Shown piece after piece: positions 13,401-28,400 of a stretch of DNA of 64,000 bases. The translations under genes were made by a program, and so were the position numbers. The notes under the pieces are model-generated. The model had not been told where the DNA came from. It made no database searches and saw only the letters and a list, made by a program, of their open reading frames with translations. Position 1 is the first letter of the stretch, and each line of letters begins with the position of its first letter. The DNA comes from Membranipora membranacea (lineage: Eukaryota > Bryozoa > Gymnolaemata > Cheilostomatida > Membraniporidae), in the NCBI GenBank assembly GCA_914767715.1, contig OU612070.1:6403501-6467500 (forward strand). The letters run 5' to 3'.

Positions 13401-16400
13401 AAATAATATCTACTCACATAGCTGATGACACTTTGAAAGAGAAGCATATAAAATAATATAAAATATACATATAAAAACCAGTGCACCTACCAGTTTACAC
13501 CAATAAAGCTTAGAATACCTCATACCAGCGTACAATACTACTTCATGAATTCTGTTTTGTGTGAGCCTCCTTCTAGTATGTTTTTGAGCACTTTTCATAT
13601 GTCTTGATAGTATTTCCTTCCTAATCAAAGACTATTTTGCCTTACGTGACTGACTATTTGCACAGATTGACAGCTTCAGAGATGACAGGGTTGGTTGGCA
13701 GTCAGGGGGCGTATGTACTCTACTATAGCTTCCTCAATAACAGTCTACTTATATGGATACTTACACCTGATAATGGACTGGCAAGGTGGGTGGCTTTAAA
13801 TCTTCCAGTAATCATAATGATGATTTTAAATTAATTGTAAGTAGGATAATGAATATCGCAATAACTTAGTACCTGTTTTCCGATTATAGATACATTTTGT
13901 CTATGGGTCATGGCCATATTTGACAGCTAAGAGGTGTATACTGCTGTTAATTCTAATATTGCTGCTCGCTTTTTGGTTCAATTTTATTCCTCAAACAAAG
14001 GCACATGTGAACGATTTATGTTAATGACTGCTGTCAAGTTCCCTCGCATGTATTTTGATTTTTAGGGACTGTGATATCATGCTACCATTTACTGTATTTA
14101 TCTTTGTAGCTTATTCTCATTCACAGGTTTTATGTGAAGAGACCACAGAAGATACGAGGTAATGTTGAGAATGAGCTAGAGAGACTTATCACCCCCTGGA
14201 AGACTAGACTAGCAGAGAGTTATACTACACAGCTGTATAAGTGTGAGAGGCGCCATGTGCAGGTCAGTCTGGATAACAGGGAGTCGATTAGCCACAATTA
14301 TTAATCTAACCAGATGCAATACAAAGTTACCAAATAATTTCTTATCAAAGATATTTTATCTCTCATAGTTATGTAAATAGCCTATCTACATTTTTAACTT
14401 GTCTTCATTCTCAAGCTTTCTGTTTTCCTTTACCTCTTTTTTTCGGCACTATTCGGAAAACATTCAACTAATGGAATGACTAGAGTGTCAATAAAAGTTT
14501 TAAAAAAATCTGATTTTATTTCAAATTTGTAAAATTTGAGATTATTAATTTAATAATCATTTTTGATAATGTGTTTTAGAGGAAGGATCTGTCGATGCCT
14601 CTGTCAGCGATAAGGTCTCTCTCCAGAGCTGAAGCTCTAAGGTCAGCATCCAGCTGGACTAAGGATGAGAAAAGTCAGCTGGAGGGAGAGGAAGAGTCTG
14701 ACCAAGCTACAGGGGGAGGTAATACTGCTCCAGAGCTGGACAGGTAGGCATCTCAGTCATATGTCTATGTTTATCTTGTACGATTGTTTTATAAATTTGA
14801 CATTTCACAATTTTGACCGGCTCGTCTTAATTGTGATTTATTCATAGTATAACAATTGTGATGAGATATCTGCATGAAAAACGTTTAAAAAGATGATTGT
14901 AGATTGACAATAAAAGTGTATATTTATATATATAAAATTGTGACCCTTATACGCTCCTCACAGCAATAAACTTTTGCTACTCTGTTTTCAGCACGGTTGC
15001 TGGGTTGGAGAAAACGTTATACAAGTTCTTGGCAAGCCCTGTTGATGACATATTATCAAAGATTCCTCTTGGTGGCCATCTTATTGTAATACCAGATAAA
15101 TCGATATGTCATATCCCCTTCCCTCGCCTCAGAGATCTGAAGGGCACTCCTCTCAGTAACAAGTATAACGTCTCCTACCTTCCTGGATTATACGCCCTTA
15201 AGATGGTAAGTAAAACAAAACAAATTAATGTTGCTCTCATTCTTTTTCATGTACAAAACATTTGTATCGACTCGACTTAGGATAGTATAGGCAACTTTAT
15301 GTTTATATATCCACTCCTTTAGTTATCTTAGCTAGTATGGGGGGGGGGGGGGGTATTGAAGACCATTAAATCCTTTGGTTATCCTCTGGTATTTGCAGCT
15401 TCCAAGCACTGCATAAGAAGGATAACTGTCACTTCAGAATATCCTCCTTTATAACAGCCTTGAATATTAAAAGGTTGTAGTTAGAAAAATAGCTATATCT
15501 CCTAGTCGATCATAAATATAGATCAATCTGTTGCATTGATGTATCCATGGATACTAAATACTAAAGGTTGTTTGTAGTCAGTGGGGCTATTAACGTGTCA
15601 CTTTACTGGCAAGTCACCAAAGATAATGCACTTTTTCAGACAACACCCTACTTTTTTCTCATATCAGCTGTAGATCATTAATGTACTGCAAGAGTAACCA
15701 GCATGTGGGTGTAATTAATAGGTTAGAATTCCGCAATAGGCTGATATCTTATCAATTATGAATGTCATGGTTGATAACTAAGGTTCTATGGTGTAATGGT
15801 TAGCACTCTGGACTTTGAATCCAGCGATCCGAGTTCAAATCTCGGTAGAACCTTGTTTTGGTACCTGGTGGAACAGTAGTAAAAGGCCAGACAGTGCCCC
15901 AAAAACTAGGGAATGTTTATCACACATAAATGTATGTGATTCATGACTCATTATTATATCAACTTATCAAGCCCTGAATTTAAATCATCATGTTTGTAAG
16001 GCTCTGTTCCGTTTTGCTTACCAGCTTTTGGATTAACTGCCAACTAATCAGCGGAAGAGGCCACATATATTTTTGTAGTGATAATGGAATATGATGCTAA
16101 CATGTATTTGGAGTTGTGCCCCTTTTGCTGGAAAATTTACAAGAGTGCATAGCTTGACATTTTGGCACTACAGTTTGTTCATTTCTGTAGGTTGTAGAAA
16201 ACCAAACAGCGCAGCTGCAGGTTGAAGATGAAGTCAATTTTCTCAGAGTGCAGTCCAGCTTAGGAGGATATTATAAATATCTACATTCCTCGGGTGAGTG
16301 TTTTCTTTACGAGCCACTGATGTTTGGATAAGCACTATTGAATCTGGTCTTGCTTTAAATTTTTTGATAGCATAAGAGTAGAAGTTGAATAGTTTGTAGA

Positions 16401-19400
16401 GCCAATCAGCGTCTGTAATCCTGTATAAATTATATTGTAAGGGATGAAACAAACCTAAAATACAAACAAGATGCTTAGCTCATATGACTATAGAATAGTA
16501 TAGTGTTGCCATAGGAAAGTACTCCGATCCAATATATGATGGGTATGCCTGATTCTTAGATGCATCTTACTCTGTTTAGTGAATGTTTTGACATATTTGC
16601 TACCACTTATGTAGAGATGCAGTACAGTAATGAACAGGACCTACAACCTTCTAATAAACCAGGGGCGGATCGGAAAATGTGCTCAAACCCCCGACTGGAC
16701 GTGGTGCTAGGATCATCTGATTATAAGAAAACTAGCAGGCCTGGATCGAGAAAGCGATCTGGTAAAGGTATGATTAATTTTCATGTTACTTAATGTGAGA
16801 GCACTAGATGAATATTGTGCTTTATGGAACCATGACATATAAAGCCTTGAAGCAAATCAATTTCTGAGTGAGGTAAGAAGAAAAAAAAGCAATACAATTT
16901 ATAATCACGGACAAAATCAACTCAGATGTGGATGGAGAAAAAGGTTGCCGACCAATTTATTTCAAATGATTTTCTGTTCTATATTGGCAGGACATCAGCC
17001 GATATCACATCCTGATTGTGGCCATAGAATGGTACAACTCACACATAACAACGAGGTCATGATGTATCAGTATAGTGATGGCTATAGCTTACCAGACTCA
17101 CCTCATTACTGCCTCCCCAAACCTACACCGGCAAGACACAGTGCTACCAAGAAGCTATCATCACAGCAGGTTTGTTAAATTGCATATGGCTAAAGTCGTG
17201 GCTTTATGCAAAAGAAAGTTCCAAACCCATTTTTGTAGATTCAAGTGGGAAGTTTTCCACCCCTTATTTTTTCAAGTACAGACAACTACTACCATAAGAG
17301 GTCGACACTCTCATCAAAATGATGTATCTTTTTTCTCTGAATCAAATTCCAACATGATCAATTTTTTATCAATTCATTTACATGTGCAACTAGTCATATG
17401 GGCAGGCATTATTAAATCAGCAATGCAGTTCAATTCAGCTAGTAATTAAATGGCAGTTTGTCATCTTAGTGGATATTTGTCTAATTTTTATTATCCTCAT
17501 TGCTTCATTTCTTCCTCTATGCAGAATTCCACCACAGATATACCTCAGCCCAGCTATCACAGACCATTAGATGGTTGTGGTAAGGCTGCTTCTGTAGCCA
17601 AACTACTCCGGCTCGATAATCTGACTACTTTAATATCACAATCCTCTACAGGTAATACAAACTATAGCATTGTCATTACGTCGCGCCTTTGTTTTCACAT
17701 GTAAAGAACTTACTGTAAGATAGATAGTTTTGTTTCTCTGCAATCTCATACAAAAAACACAGCTATTGGTTTGGTGGTGTTTTATGACTTTTTTTTATGA
17801 ATCGATCTAACATGTGCAATTTTGATTGATTCATCCTTTATCAGATTTTGTGATTGAGGGTGAAAGTTGTTGGCTACCTTTAATAAATTTAATTATACTT
17901 TCTATTTAAGGTACTGATGCTTTGTCATCTACGACAGCGATACCCGAATTCACTCAGATAAGTAACAAAGAGAACTTTGTGGTGATTGGAAACCCTGCCC
18001 TATCATCCCAGTAAGTAATCATCCCAGTAAGTCATTGTTGAAAGGTATTTAGCACACATCAATCCCACAATTCAGCATTCTTTGGTTACAGCAATTAATA
18101 AAAGAAACTTAGGATCATTATACACACATAGTATCAAGAGATCATTCCCTGTCAGTGTTTTACCGCTGAGTTTACATTGTTACAATATCCAAGTCGAGTC
18201 TAGTTAATGACTTTTCTATGTAGTTTGTTTGTGTTTAGTTGTTTTCGTGTTTGTTTATATAGTAATGTATATTGTAGAATGGTGCTTGGTGAGAGTAATC
18301 TTATAGTACCCGAGGCTCTAGCTAGTAGTGCTATGATGTCAGAGTTAGAGTTGGTCAGCGGAGTACTGGGCTGCGATTTCATCTACGATAAACAGGCAAC
18401 TAAGGAACGGTTCTTAGAGGTCGCTGCTAAAGCATCAGTCCTACATATAGGTGAGATATTTGGTCCTCGCTGAACTGTGTCAAATCTCTTGATTCAAACC
18501 ATGTTAAGAAAAAGTCAATGAAAAAGCCAGCCAGATTTCAAACTTTGACTGTTTTATTGCATGACGGAGTCTGTTTCTGCCTCCCAACTAAATCGAATAG
18601 TAACATATATTATTATCTATTTTCTAGCCACACAAGTAAACCTGACTGAAGGATACTTACTGATGTCCTGCACAAGTAGCAAACTTAGCGATGAACATCC
18701 TATAGAGGAGCGGTTTTACCTGGTAACAGTAGATGATATCACACAGCTTAGTATGAGAGCCAAGCTAGTCGTTATCAGCGGAGGGTGGACTGTGAGAAAC
18801 CTCGATGTAGATCAGAGAAAGTTACAATCTCTGGTTAATGCCTTTGTGATGGCAGGTTGGTGCGATATGCAAAATAAAGAATCAACATATTTTGCCTTCA
18901 GAAATTATAGATAGGAGTGTTCCCAAGAGGAGTAGATAATGAATGAAGTTTAGCTAGTTTGGGGGGTTACTTAAAGTTAGCTAGCACTAATTTTCACTTT
19001 CAAGTCTGCGCAGAGTGGCTAATGTTTTTCCATATGAATAACATACTCCTCTAGGGTCTTGCTTGTAGTAATTGGTTGAAGTGATGGTTGCGATGCAACA
19101 TGTATGAAGTAGAATAAAAATGAACTATATGTTATATTTTACCTTTCTTTATACTTGATTTAGGTGCTGAATCTGTGCTTCTTATACCTCATCCTCAGAC
19201 CACCCAGGGACTAAATGCATTCTATAAACATTTCTACACTGCCTTCCAGCAGAGCTGTGATGTTTGCTCTGCACTAAACCTGGCTGCTGATAAAACCATC
19301 GAAGAACAGTAAATATAATCTGAGTGCCCACATACAATGAGAAAATCAACTACAGATTAACAATCTTTTGAGCCAGATAAGGAGTCGTTCCCTTATTGAA

Positions 19401-22400
19401 CTTGTTACTCCGAGAGGGGCTAACTCCTCAAATGCACAACAGTGTGTCAATATTTAAATGTTTATGTCATGTTATTGGGAGTGATAGCTTGGTCGCTTTT
19501 GCATGCCCAGATGATTATAATTAATATCTTAATATTATTATTTTATCTTAATGTTTGTGTTTGTATATTATAGTGAATTAGCAGCCTTCCCTATGAGATT
19601 GTATGGTAATAACACAATACTGAGTATAGTGAATGCTAAGTCAGCTATGCTCGATCAGAACCTGGATAGTGTGGAGACAGAAGTCAGCGTTAGTCAAGTC
19701 AAACCTCCCCTCAATGTCCCCTCAGCAGAGAAAGGTGAGGGGTGTCTAGTAACACCCACTGCCTCAGATAGTGACGCAGGCGTTAACCTTCCCTCAACCA
19801 AATTTAACCATTCAACATGGAGTTCAACTTACATGCTTGTATCAGTGCCAAACAGACGCTTTCAGCTTTCAATTATTTTAGCCAACTGCCCATGTGATGA
19901 TTTTCTCTGGCCAGCAATGGTTGGTATTGGCCATTATGCATTGACTATTATTTTATATTGATACATGTTATGAAATATAAGCTGTGTTTTTGTTTCCCTC
20001 CTTGCAGTTCCGACCCTGGTAGATCAGATAGATAAAGTACAGATGTACATATCACAGCTATGCTGCCTCCACGCTGACGCAGTACAAGATATCGCTCAGC
20101 AGCTTCTACATCTCGTATGTACCTATACTAGTGTAGAATTCTAATAACATTGAGCTTAAAACTGCTAAATGTTGTTTTGGCTGTTGATTAGTTTTCAAGA
20201 TGTGTGCACATGTGTATAAATAAATTCCCTGGCTGAGTATTCAAAGCAACATACATATGAGATATATACGCATAAAAGAATATATTTTGGTTGCGACCGG
20301 ATGAGAAGTTGGCTGTCTAACCTGATCGATATTCGTTATTGGTAAGGTATTCTTTGGTAAGATGTTTGTCAGAAACATCAATATCTGGGTGTCAGTTGAG
20401 CTGGATAAATTATTAGCACATAACCTAGATCTAAACGCAATTAATCTATGTAACCTGCCTTTAGGTCAGCGCATGAAGCTACAAAACTGTTGAGGAAATG
20501 CGTGGGTTATCAATGTATTTTCCATATTTCGCACTTTCAGGGCAATTCGATGGTGTTGCAAACCTTGCATTTTGTTTCACACTTCAAAAAGCTAGCCAAT
20601 CACTCTCTCCCAACTTACACATACATTTCGTCACCTATCTTAGGTAACCCGTTTCGCAGAGTCAACCAACGCAATGTTTCCCCGTCATCTTCTTGGCAAT
20701 ACAATACTAATATATATATGTAATATTTTGTTTTTATTTTTATTTCATATATATTATTATTACAGGTAAATGATGCTATTACTATAGTGGAGAGATCTGT
20801 TCTGGAGGTATCTAATCTTGTTGTGTTACCGTCTGGTGTACTGGCCTTCCCTCCGGCAATACAGCTCCTTAAACTACTCAGGTATAATCCCTTCTAATCA
20901 TATGATCATAGTGGAAACTCACAACCTTTCTTTTACCTAGCTCATCTGTTCATAGAGAACCCCCAAAATATTTAGTATTGCAGTAGTTAATAAAGATTTT
21001 GATCCGCTAGTCCACAACACCATAGAACTAATACGAGCTTCACTTTACTGTTCTTGCATTCTCAAATCTGATTAGATAGATTAGTCCTTCCTTTACTGAT
21101 ATCCGAATTCCCTAATTTTTTCATAGCTAAGTCATATTCTTCAACAGTGCTTTGGTACAATAAATGTAATATTTCTGTGATTTGGAAAATAAATCAGTGT
21201 TACGCTCTTTGAAAACACAAAAACATTTCAGTAAATGATCCCATATCTAGACGTCTAACACCTTTTTATTTTACAGGTTTAATTTTGAGCCTCGGGGCAG
21301 CACCCAGGTACAGCTTGAGCCCGCTGTCGTATTTCCCAGCTGGGATCCAGACGGACTTCTCCACCGAGTCTCCTCATGTCTCAAAGTTATAATCGGTAAG
21401 TACAGTAGGTATAGGTCTTATAATCGGTGAGTACACCGGTTATATATGTTTTGTGATTGTAGAGTAAGTTATGTGATGGGTACTTCAGTAGTTCCAAGTT
21501 GACTGCTGACAGGCAAATTTGGTTTTTGAATTTTGAGCTTATTTTTAGGGATTTGATTCACAAGTATATCAATATTAAATATGTAATATTATTGAAATAT
21601 GAGTTTTAAATCTGTCTCTCGTGGTACTAGAGTTAACCCCTGATGATACACACGGATCAGCACAGCTAGTACCGCGGGTATAATTAGGGGTTACTCACTA
21701 AATGTCTGTTTATCTGTAGTGTTGTTATTCACAGTTGATTGTGGGTAATTTCCCCATCATTATTCTCCCTGTTGAGTGGCTGAAATTAGATAATTACGGG
21801 TAGGTTACTAAATTTGTTGTGACTATTGCAACTATTGGGAACGTTCACTGCTCGTTCATAGAATACAACGTTTATCCTAAATCCTAAATCTAATCTTTTT
21901 GAAGAGGTTGAAGTTTGTTTTTGACATGACTTAATACAAGAGTATAACAGTTAATCCAGCTGTAATATAATCATGTGATGACACAGTTTATACCTAGAAA
22001 TTATTCCTAAGTTCTATGTTTAGCTGTGTCAAAATAAACAATCCCAGTATTAAACATTTACTGAACAAAATAATTAACGAAATAATGATATATTGGCTAA
22101 TAAGCTAATTTCTATCCCATGACGTAAAATATTCATAGCCAGATTTCTAAAATACCATCAATGCCCATTTCATCATGAAGACATTGCTGTAGATTTATCC
22201 TCACTTCACAAAACTTAGGATGTTTGTTTATATTTACAGATGTTGGTAATTATGGAGTCCTACCATCTCTTCATGATGTCCTACCTCTGGACCAGCCAAT
22301 GATCTCACGATTTGTTGATGCGGTAATATAATCTCACAAGTCAATGTTAATATCTTGTCTATGAAATGTTTTCCCGCTGTGATTTGTGTGAATCCGGAGT

Positions 22401-25400
22401 ACCATTCTCCTGTATAACAGCTTATCTGCAGCTTGTTTGATAAACTCAATCCCGTCAAGGCCCTCTGACAATTTTTACTTCACAGCACAGGTTTTGATCT
22501 GTTACTGCTCCATGATGGTAACCATTTCGTTTATTTTCTTCAGGACCTTTATTTATAAACGAATTTGATTGATTTTGGAGTGACAACACCATGGTTTAGC
22601 GATGGAGCAAAGCTGTCTTATAGATAAAAAATCATAGATCCAAACTTATATCACACAGGGCCTAGTATATTATATTTTATATATTGTCTTTACATGTTAT
22701 ATTATGTATATATATATTACAGTTAAGCCTGACACACCATTCCCCAGATATACAACTGAGTGTTACTGATGATGGTCTCAGACCTCTATGGGAGAGCAGT
22801 CACTGTAGAGATGTACTCAATCATATCGGCTTCAATCAAGTCGGAGTTATTCTTCACTTCAACTCAACCAGACTTAATCAGTGAGTGTCTGAAGACGATG
22901 TGTTTTAGGGCTAATATTGTTTGTGCAATATTCACATTAACATTTTAACAGCTTAGACCCCAAGTTTTGTAAAGGGATATGGTGTGCTAAATAACGCTAG
23001 AATAAAATTGGTCACTGCTGATAAACTCACAGGGGAATATTTATGTTTTAGAATGATGCATCTAGTGGAAACATAAACGCAAACAATAATCAAATTGAGA
23101 TAGTCTGTGAGCAGTGCCTCAATATGATCCACACTTTATAAATTAATTAGGCATCAGATCGTAATCATGATAAGGCAAATCCAAACAGATGTCATTTTAT
23201 ATATTAAATGCCCATGCTCATTATAAGATATTATCAAGTGATGCTAGCTAATTACCAAAGCTGTTTGGCACGAGTTCAAAATTGGATACTGCTTTCTGTC
23301 TTTATGTACTTATATCTGTATTAATTTGATACACTTTGAGTGGCAGATACTGATGTGCAAAGCTAATGTTGAAAGCAAAATGAAGTTTCAACTTTCAAGA
23401 AAAAAGGTGTCAAAAAAGATTTCATGTTAGACACCCTTTCTGTGTGGAGTAAAGCCACATGCTTCTGAAATCACACAGCACACAGCACAGTTTGCATCCT
23501 TACAATATCAATGTCAGAGAAAAAGAAACCTGCAGCTTTAGCTTTTACTTCTATCTGAACCAGATCAGATCTAGAGTGACACCGAAGATTCTAAAAACCA
23601 AATACAGTCGTAGATGACATAGTCTAACTAAAGCATCTTTGATTTAAATCTTTTAAAATCAATTTTTCAAAATTCTGGCTGAGAAAATTGTGGCCTTCAA
23701 TAATCTCAAGTCTAGTGTCAGCCTGGCGGCACATTCCTTATAATATCTATGGCACACTTTTGTTTTGCTTTCCCTCCGGTTTTTCCATCTGATAGTATTA
23801 TTTAAAGGTGATATAATTTGGTGATAAGTTGCGAAACTTGCTGGGTTTGTATGTAGTGTCACTTTTGGCACTGTGCAGGGATAAGCATTGGGTTTTCCTA
23901 GCGATTATGGTCTTTAATTCCGCTAAGGTAATTGTTTCAAATACCAACTTCCATTCAACAGTAACAAAACTGGGATTACATCTGGAAATCTTGTGATATT
24001 TTTGTAGCCTGTGTCCAATAATGTTAGCCACCCGGCATGTGTAAAGATGAGCTGCCTATGCATGATTGTTGTACAATCATGGAACTTAGGCTGTGTTCTA
24101 GAAAGCTTAGCGCATGCTTATATGTTGAACCCAATGTGTCATGTGTGAAATGAATTATCATTTACCTTAATACCAGAAATAATTGCTATAATTATCCAAA
24201 CGTGACATGTTAGCCATTGTATATAGTGTTTAATTACATTGTATCATATTAATGTAGTGAGAGAAAAGAGGAAACAATTTCAAATGTGTGCAGTCAATTT
24301 TTAAGGTAGTTTTTATTTCACACTTGGTTTTCTTTTTCCTGACATAGCTTTGACCTCTCCAGCTAATATTATCCATTTGAAATATGAATCAGGTAACATC
24401 TTCTACATACCTGAAAACTGTTACCAATTACCAGCTAATTTCAACTAGTGTTCTATGCGCCAAAACTCAATCAAAACATTGCTGGATTTATATTTGGGCC
24501 GAGTTTTGTCCTAGCCCCAGGGTTGTTTTTTTTATTGCTTTTAACTGATAGTTCTGGTGAACCTTGGTTATGTATCTTAGCCTACGCAAGCTTTATCTCT
24601 GGTCCCCTATTTACGGCCTCGTTTGATTTGCAATCAGAAGAAATTAGCTTCATTTTATCCAGTTCTTGGGCACAGTTTAATAGTCTTCAGTTTGAGAAAT
24701 TGATTTGCCAAGGCATTAATTTAGCTAATAAAATGTGACAAAATCTTCAATATTTGAAAATGAGAATCAAAATAAGTCAGGCTCAGCGGAGATTATTGTG
24801 GGTGGCGTGTTGGTGGACCATTTAGTTCACCCATATTGACCCAGTATTTTATAGTTGTATGGGACCTTGCCAAGGCGCTTCACCGTTAATCAGTCCATGG
24901 CTTCATGTTGTTGAACTGCAGCATTTCAGCCCTTTCTCAATCTAGCTGGAATTGGGTCTTCACCTGCTTGAAAGCTCATGCTTAATTTTGTGAGAAACAA
25001 ACAAAAAATTCTAGTTGGCCCTGGTCCTCATCTACACCACAAACACATTGTTATCAAATTCTGTATGGCATCGCTAAAATGATTGTGATTTGATGCTGTC
25101 AATGAATCATGGTGTCACGGCTGTTTGAAAAATCAGGTTATGCCAGCAAAGCTTCATCCACATTTTTAATAATGCGACCTATTTGTTTTGAATTTTTTTA
25201 GGAGGTTATTGAGATGTATGCTGGAGTTTTTTGTAATGTTGAGCGAGAGTAAACCTGAAGTTCTACTTACCAAACTAGATATGATGTTATTACAATCGAA
25301 CAAGGTATGTTTTCTCATATCAGATCTCTGGATAATAACTCACTGTGTATTACAGGTAACCTACAGGTTGTAAAGTTTCATAGGATTTTTAGTTTGAAAT

Positions 25401-28400
25401 TTTGCTAAATGGGAATTGTTGAAAATTAATTCCACCAATCTTTTGATTTTGACAAATTTTTCAATGATTTTATAAACAGAATCAGAGCATTGTTATACAA
25501 TTTTGTTGCGGTTTATCATTTGTTGCTACATTGCCCAAAGTTCTTTCAAAGTTCAAACTGGATTTCGTTTTACTTCTTCTGGCTACAGTATACTAGGGTC
25601 ATTTCCACACAGAAGCCCCATGAAGTTAGTACTCCTCAGACCGCTGCAGGCCACTGCTCACTTTTACTGATGACTCTCTAATCAGCCGAGTATAATGAGC
25701 TAATAACGCTACATTAACTCTGTATGAAATAACCCTGCTGTATCCTCTAATAGAAATAACCCCCTGTAATATCCCCATATAGGTCTGTATGTGGTTACCA
25801 TAGTGTAACAGAGTATGAGATGAACTATTTTACAGGCCTGCTCTCCTAATGCATCTACGTCTCTGTGATACAGAGAGGTGTGCTGTAAATTGGAAACAAA
25901 TTAATTCCAATCAGATCACAACCAGGTGCAAGAAACACGAAAGTCCAGAAGAATCGTTATAAATTTTTAAAGATAACTTGTTAGGAATGGCTAACACTAA
26001 ACAGTGATCGAGTTTGATCAACTTTACATGCTGTCACAAAGGGCGATAAAGTACCTTTAGCAGAATAAGTTGTAGTTGATATTATTTATTGGTCACTTTA
26101 TTCTAGGACGGAGAGCAGGAAGAGAGTAAGACGACAGAACCAGAACAGTTACAGACTATTCTACCCGCTCTGCTGCCTAAAGATAAGGTCTGTTAGTCTT
26201 TCCATCTCATGTTATGCTGCGTGGGGGGTCAGAGCGATCCATCCTAGTATATAGTGACTTCGCCCAAATAGTGTTCAGATTTGATGGAGGATTTTAATTA
26301 TGTGCGGTCCTTAACCAAAATAGGAATAAAACTGAATATTATCGCTCAGCCATAAAAGCATGATTTAATTGATTGAAAAGGGTTGTACTGAACAGGATCC
26401 GACTATTTTGAGTGATGGTTTATATCAATTTTTAAGAGGCACCTCTCAATAAGATGATAATCATTGACATGGTGACCCGTAGCCTTGAGCCAAACGGTCT
26501 TCACCCTTTATTGACACAGCATCCACAGGGAATCATAAGAAATGCAAATTTCCTGTTTCCTTCTCCCGGTTTTGCTTACCTAGATTCTCATTATGAAATG
26601 AATTACTAAGTCATTCATGGTAAACAAGAAACAAGATAGGTTTTCTGGTATAACAGCGCCTTGGTTGATTAAAGATCAAACAGGGCAAACCATCTCATTC
26701 GGTAGATCAACCTCCTTCGCCCTGTAACAAAAATACGTTAACAACCTCTTCCAAATGAAAAAGAAACAGTGCTAAATACCTCTGTATGTTTGATGTATTG
26801 TGGAAAACAGGCCCAAAATTAGATTAAAATAGGGGAAAGCAATTACCCGGGAATTAGATCGTTATCTACATGGGGTGTGAATATTTGTATAGTTGTTATA
26901 ACAATTCCAATTGTATGTCAACATTTATTACATTTTGCATAGTAACCATTTCATGTAATATATTGCACATTACCATGAAAAGGCCATTCAATGTATGTTT
27001 GAATTGTTAGGACAGTGTATGTTTAGAAAGGGGGGTAAGCTCAAATAGTGGGGCTTATTAACATGTGGCTATGTTCTAAGTTCATGTTGTATTCAATGAT
27101 TAGAATACTTTGACTTGATATCTAACTTCAATGTTATTAACACCTGAAAGATAATTTATTGGATTTAACATCCTCAAGTCAAATAGGTTGTATGTGTTTT
27201 CAAGCTTTCACTCTCCTAAGGATCAAAGCATCCACAAGACACAACCGATATGAAGAAACACTGGGCACACATACCCATGTTTAGGTCTTTGTCATCCTTG
27301 ACTGTCTGTCTTGTACGTGACTTGTTCAATGGAATCCCGACTGTAACTATTTCACCACATCCGCCATATGGAAACGCTCAAGAAACTCCCTCCAGTTGCT
27401 GTACGCTGAAGATTTGCAGTAGGGTTGACAGTGTATTATATCAAAGGCAGTCCAAGTGACACCCAGGATGATTCTGAGATTATTGCTTTGTCTATTTTTA
27501 GTTGACCAGGAGGGTTCCATGGTCCAGCAGGATTGAGAGCCCTCAGGAGATGAGAAACAAAAAAGATGTCTCACAAAGGTCCGTATCTAAATAATATGTC
27601 ATTACATTACGCAAAGGGTAATAAGAAACCTACTCATTACTCAAATTTTGTATTTAAGAGTTTAAATTCCGACTCACAGCTCAAATAACTCAACTATGTT
27701 AGTGTTTCTGGTTCTCCAGCATCAACCATCTCCTTATAAATGAGGATGTGGTTGATATTCACGCTGTGTAGTAAAGAGTTTAAATTCCGACTCACAGCTC
27801 AAATAACTCAACTATGTTAGTGTTTCTGGTTCTCCAGCATCAACCATCTCCTTATAAATGAGGATGTGGTTGATATTCACGCTGTGTAGTAAATACCAGT
27901 GTGACCAAAGATAATCATTTATACCAGTTTTGCTTTCTAACTCTGTCAGCATCAATCGCTAGCGTCATGCATTTTTACCTACAGTTCTCACTAAAATAAG
28001 AGTTTCTAGCTTCATAGCACAAGGGAGACTACTCCCCTAAACAAGACAGCGCAGTAATCACTTTATTCAGTTGTCTCTCTAGGAGTTGATTAATAACGGT
28101 AGCTCATGCCGCCGCTATTGAATCATGTATGTTTTCATATAAGCAGCGAGCAGATTTAACTTTTGATTAAGTTGTTTCAGGACAATGAGATGAAGGTAAA
28201 GGATAACATCTGTCCAAAATAAGAGTTTTGTAATGGGGGGTTTGGCATGATGCCAAACAAGTAAGAGCTCTTCACTATAAAAAATCAAAGACTTCTTCCC
28301 TCCTTAATTAAAATGGGGATTAGGGTTCTTTTTGTGAAAAAAAGATTAATCCGTGAGAAGTGGGGCACTTGGAGGTGACAGACTCAATTTTAGCACGTGT

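Larger units (their letters stand above)
13666..19308 (+). other. CHAT domain region of the TTC28-like gene, catalytic residues replaced
   Basis: Exons 13-24 of the TPR gene (about residues 628-1242) follow the strand order of the caspase-like CHAT fold: LYYSFLNNSLLIW, a linker, HLIVIPDKSICHIPFPRL, VVIGNPAL, ELELVSGVLGC, VLHIATQ, KLVVISGGW and AESVLLIPHPQTT. Active CHAT proteases carry His at the end of the LHIATH-type motif and Cys in an SACxT-type motif. Here these read Gln (about residue 1120) and Gly (about 1170, ISGGW). As I recall, human TTC28 keeps the His but not the Cys. The domain is therefore probably a structural pseudo-protease. Residue numbers come from my exon assembly. Confidence 0.6.
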
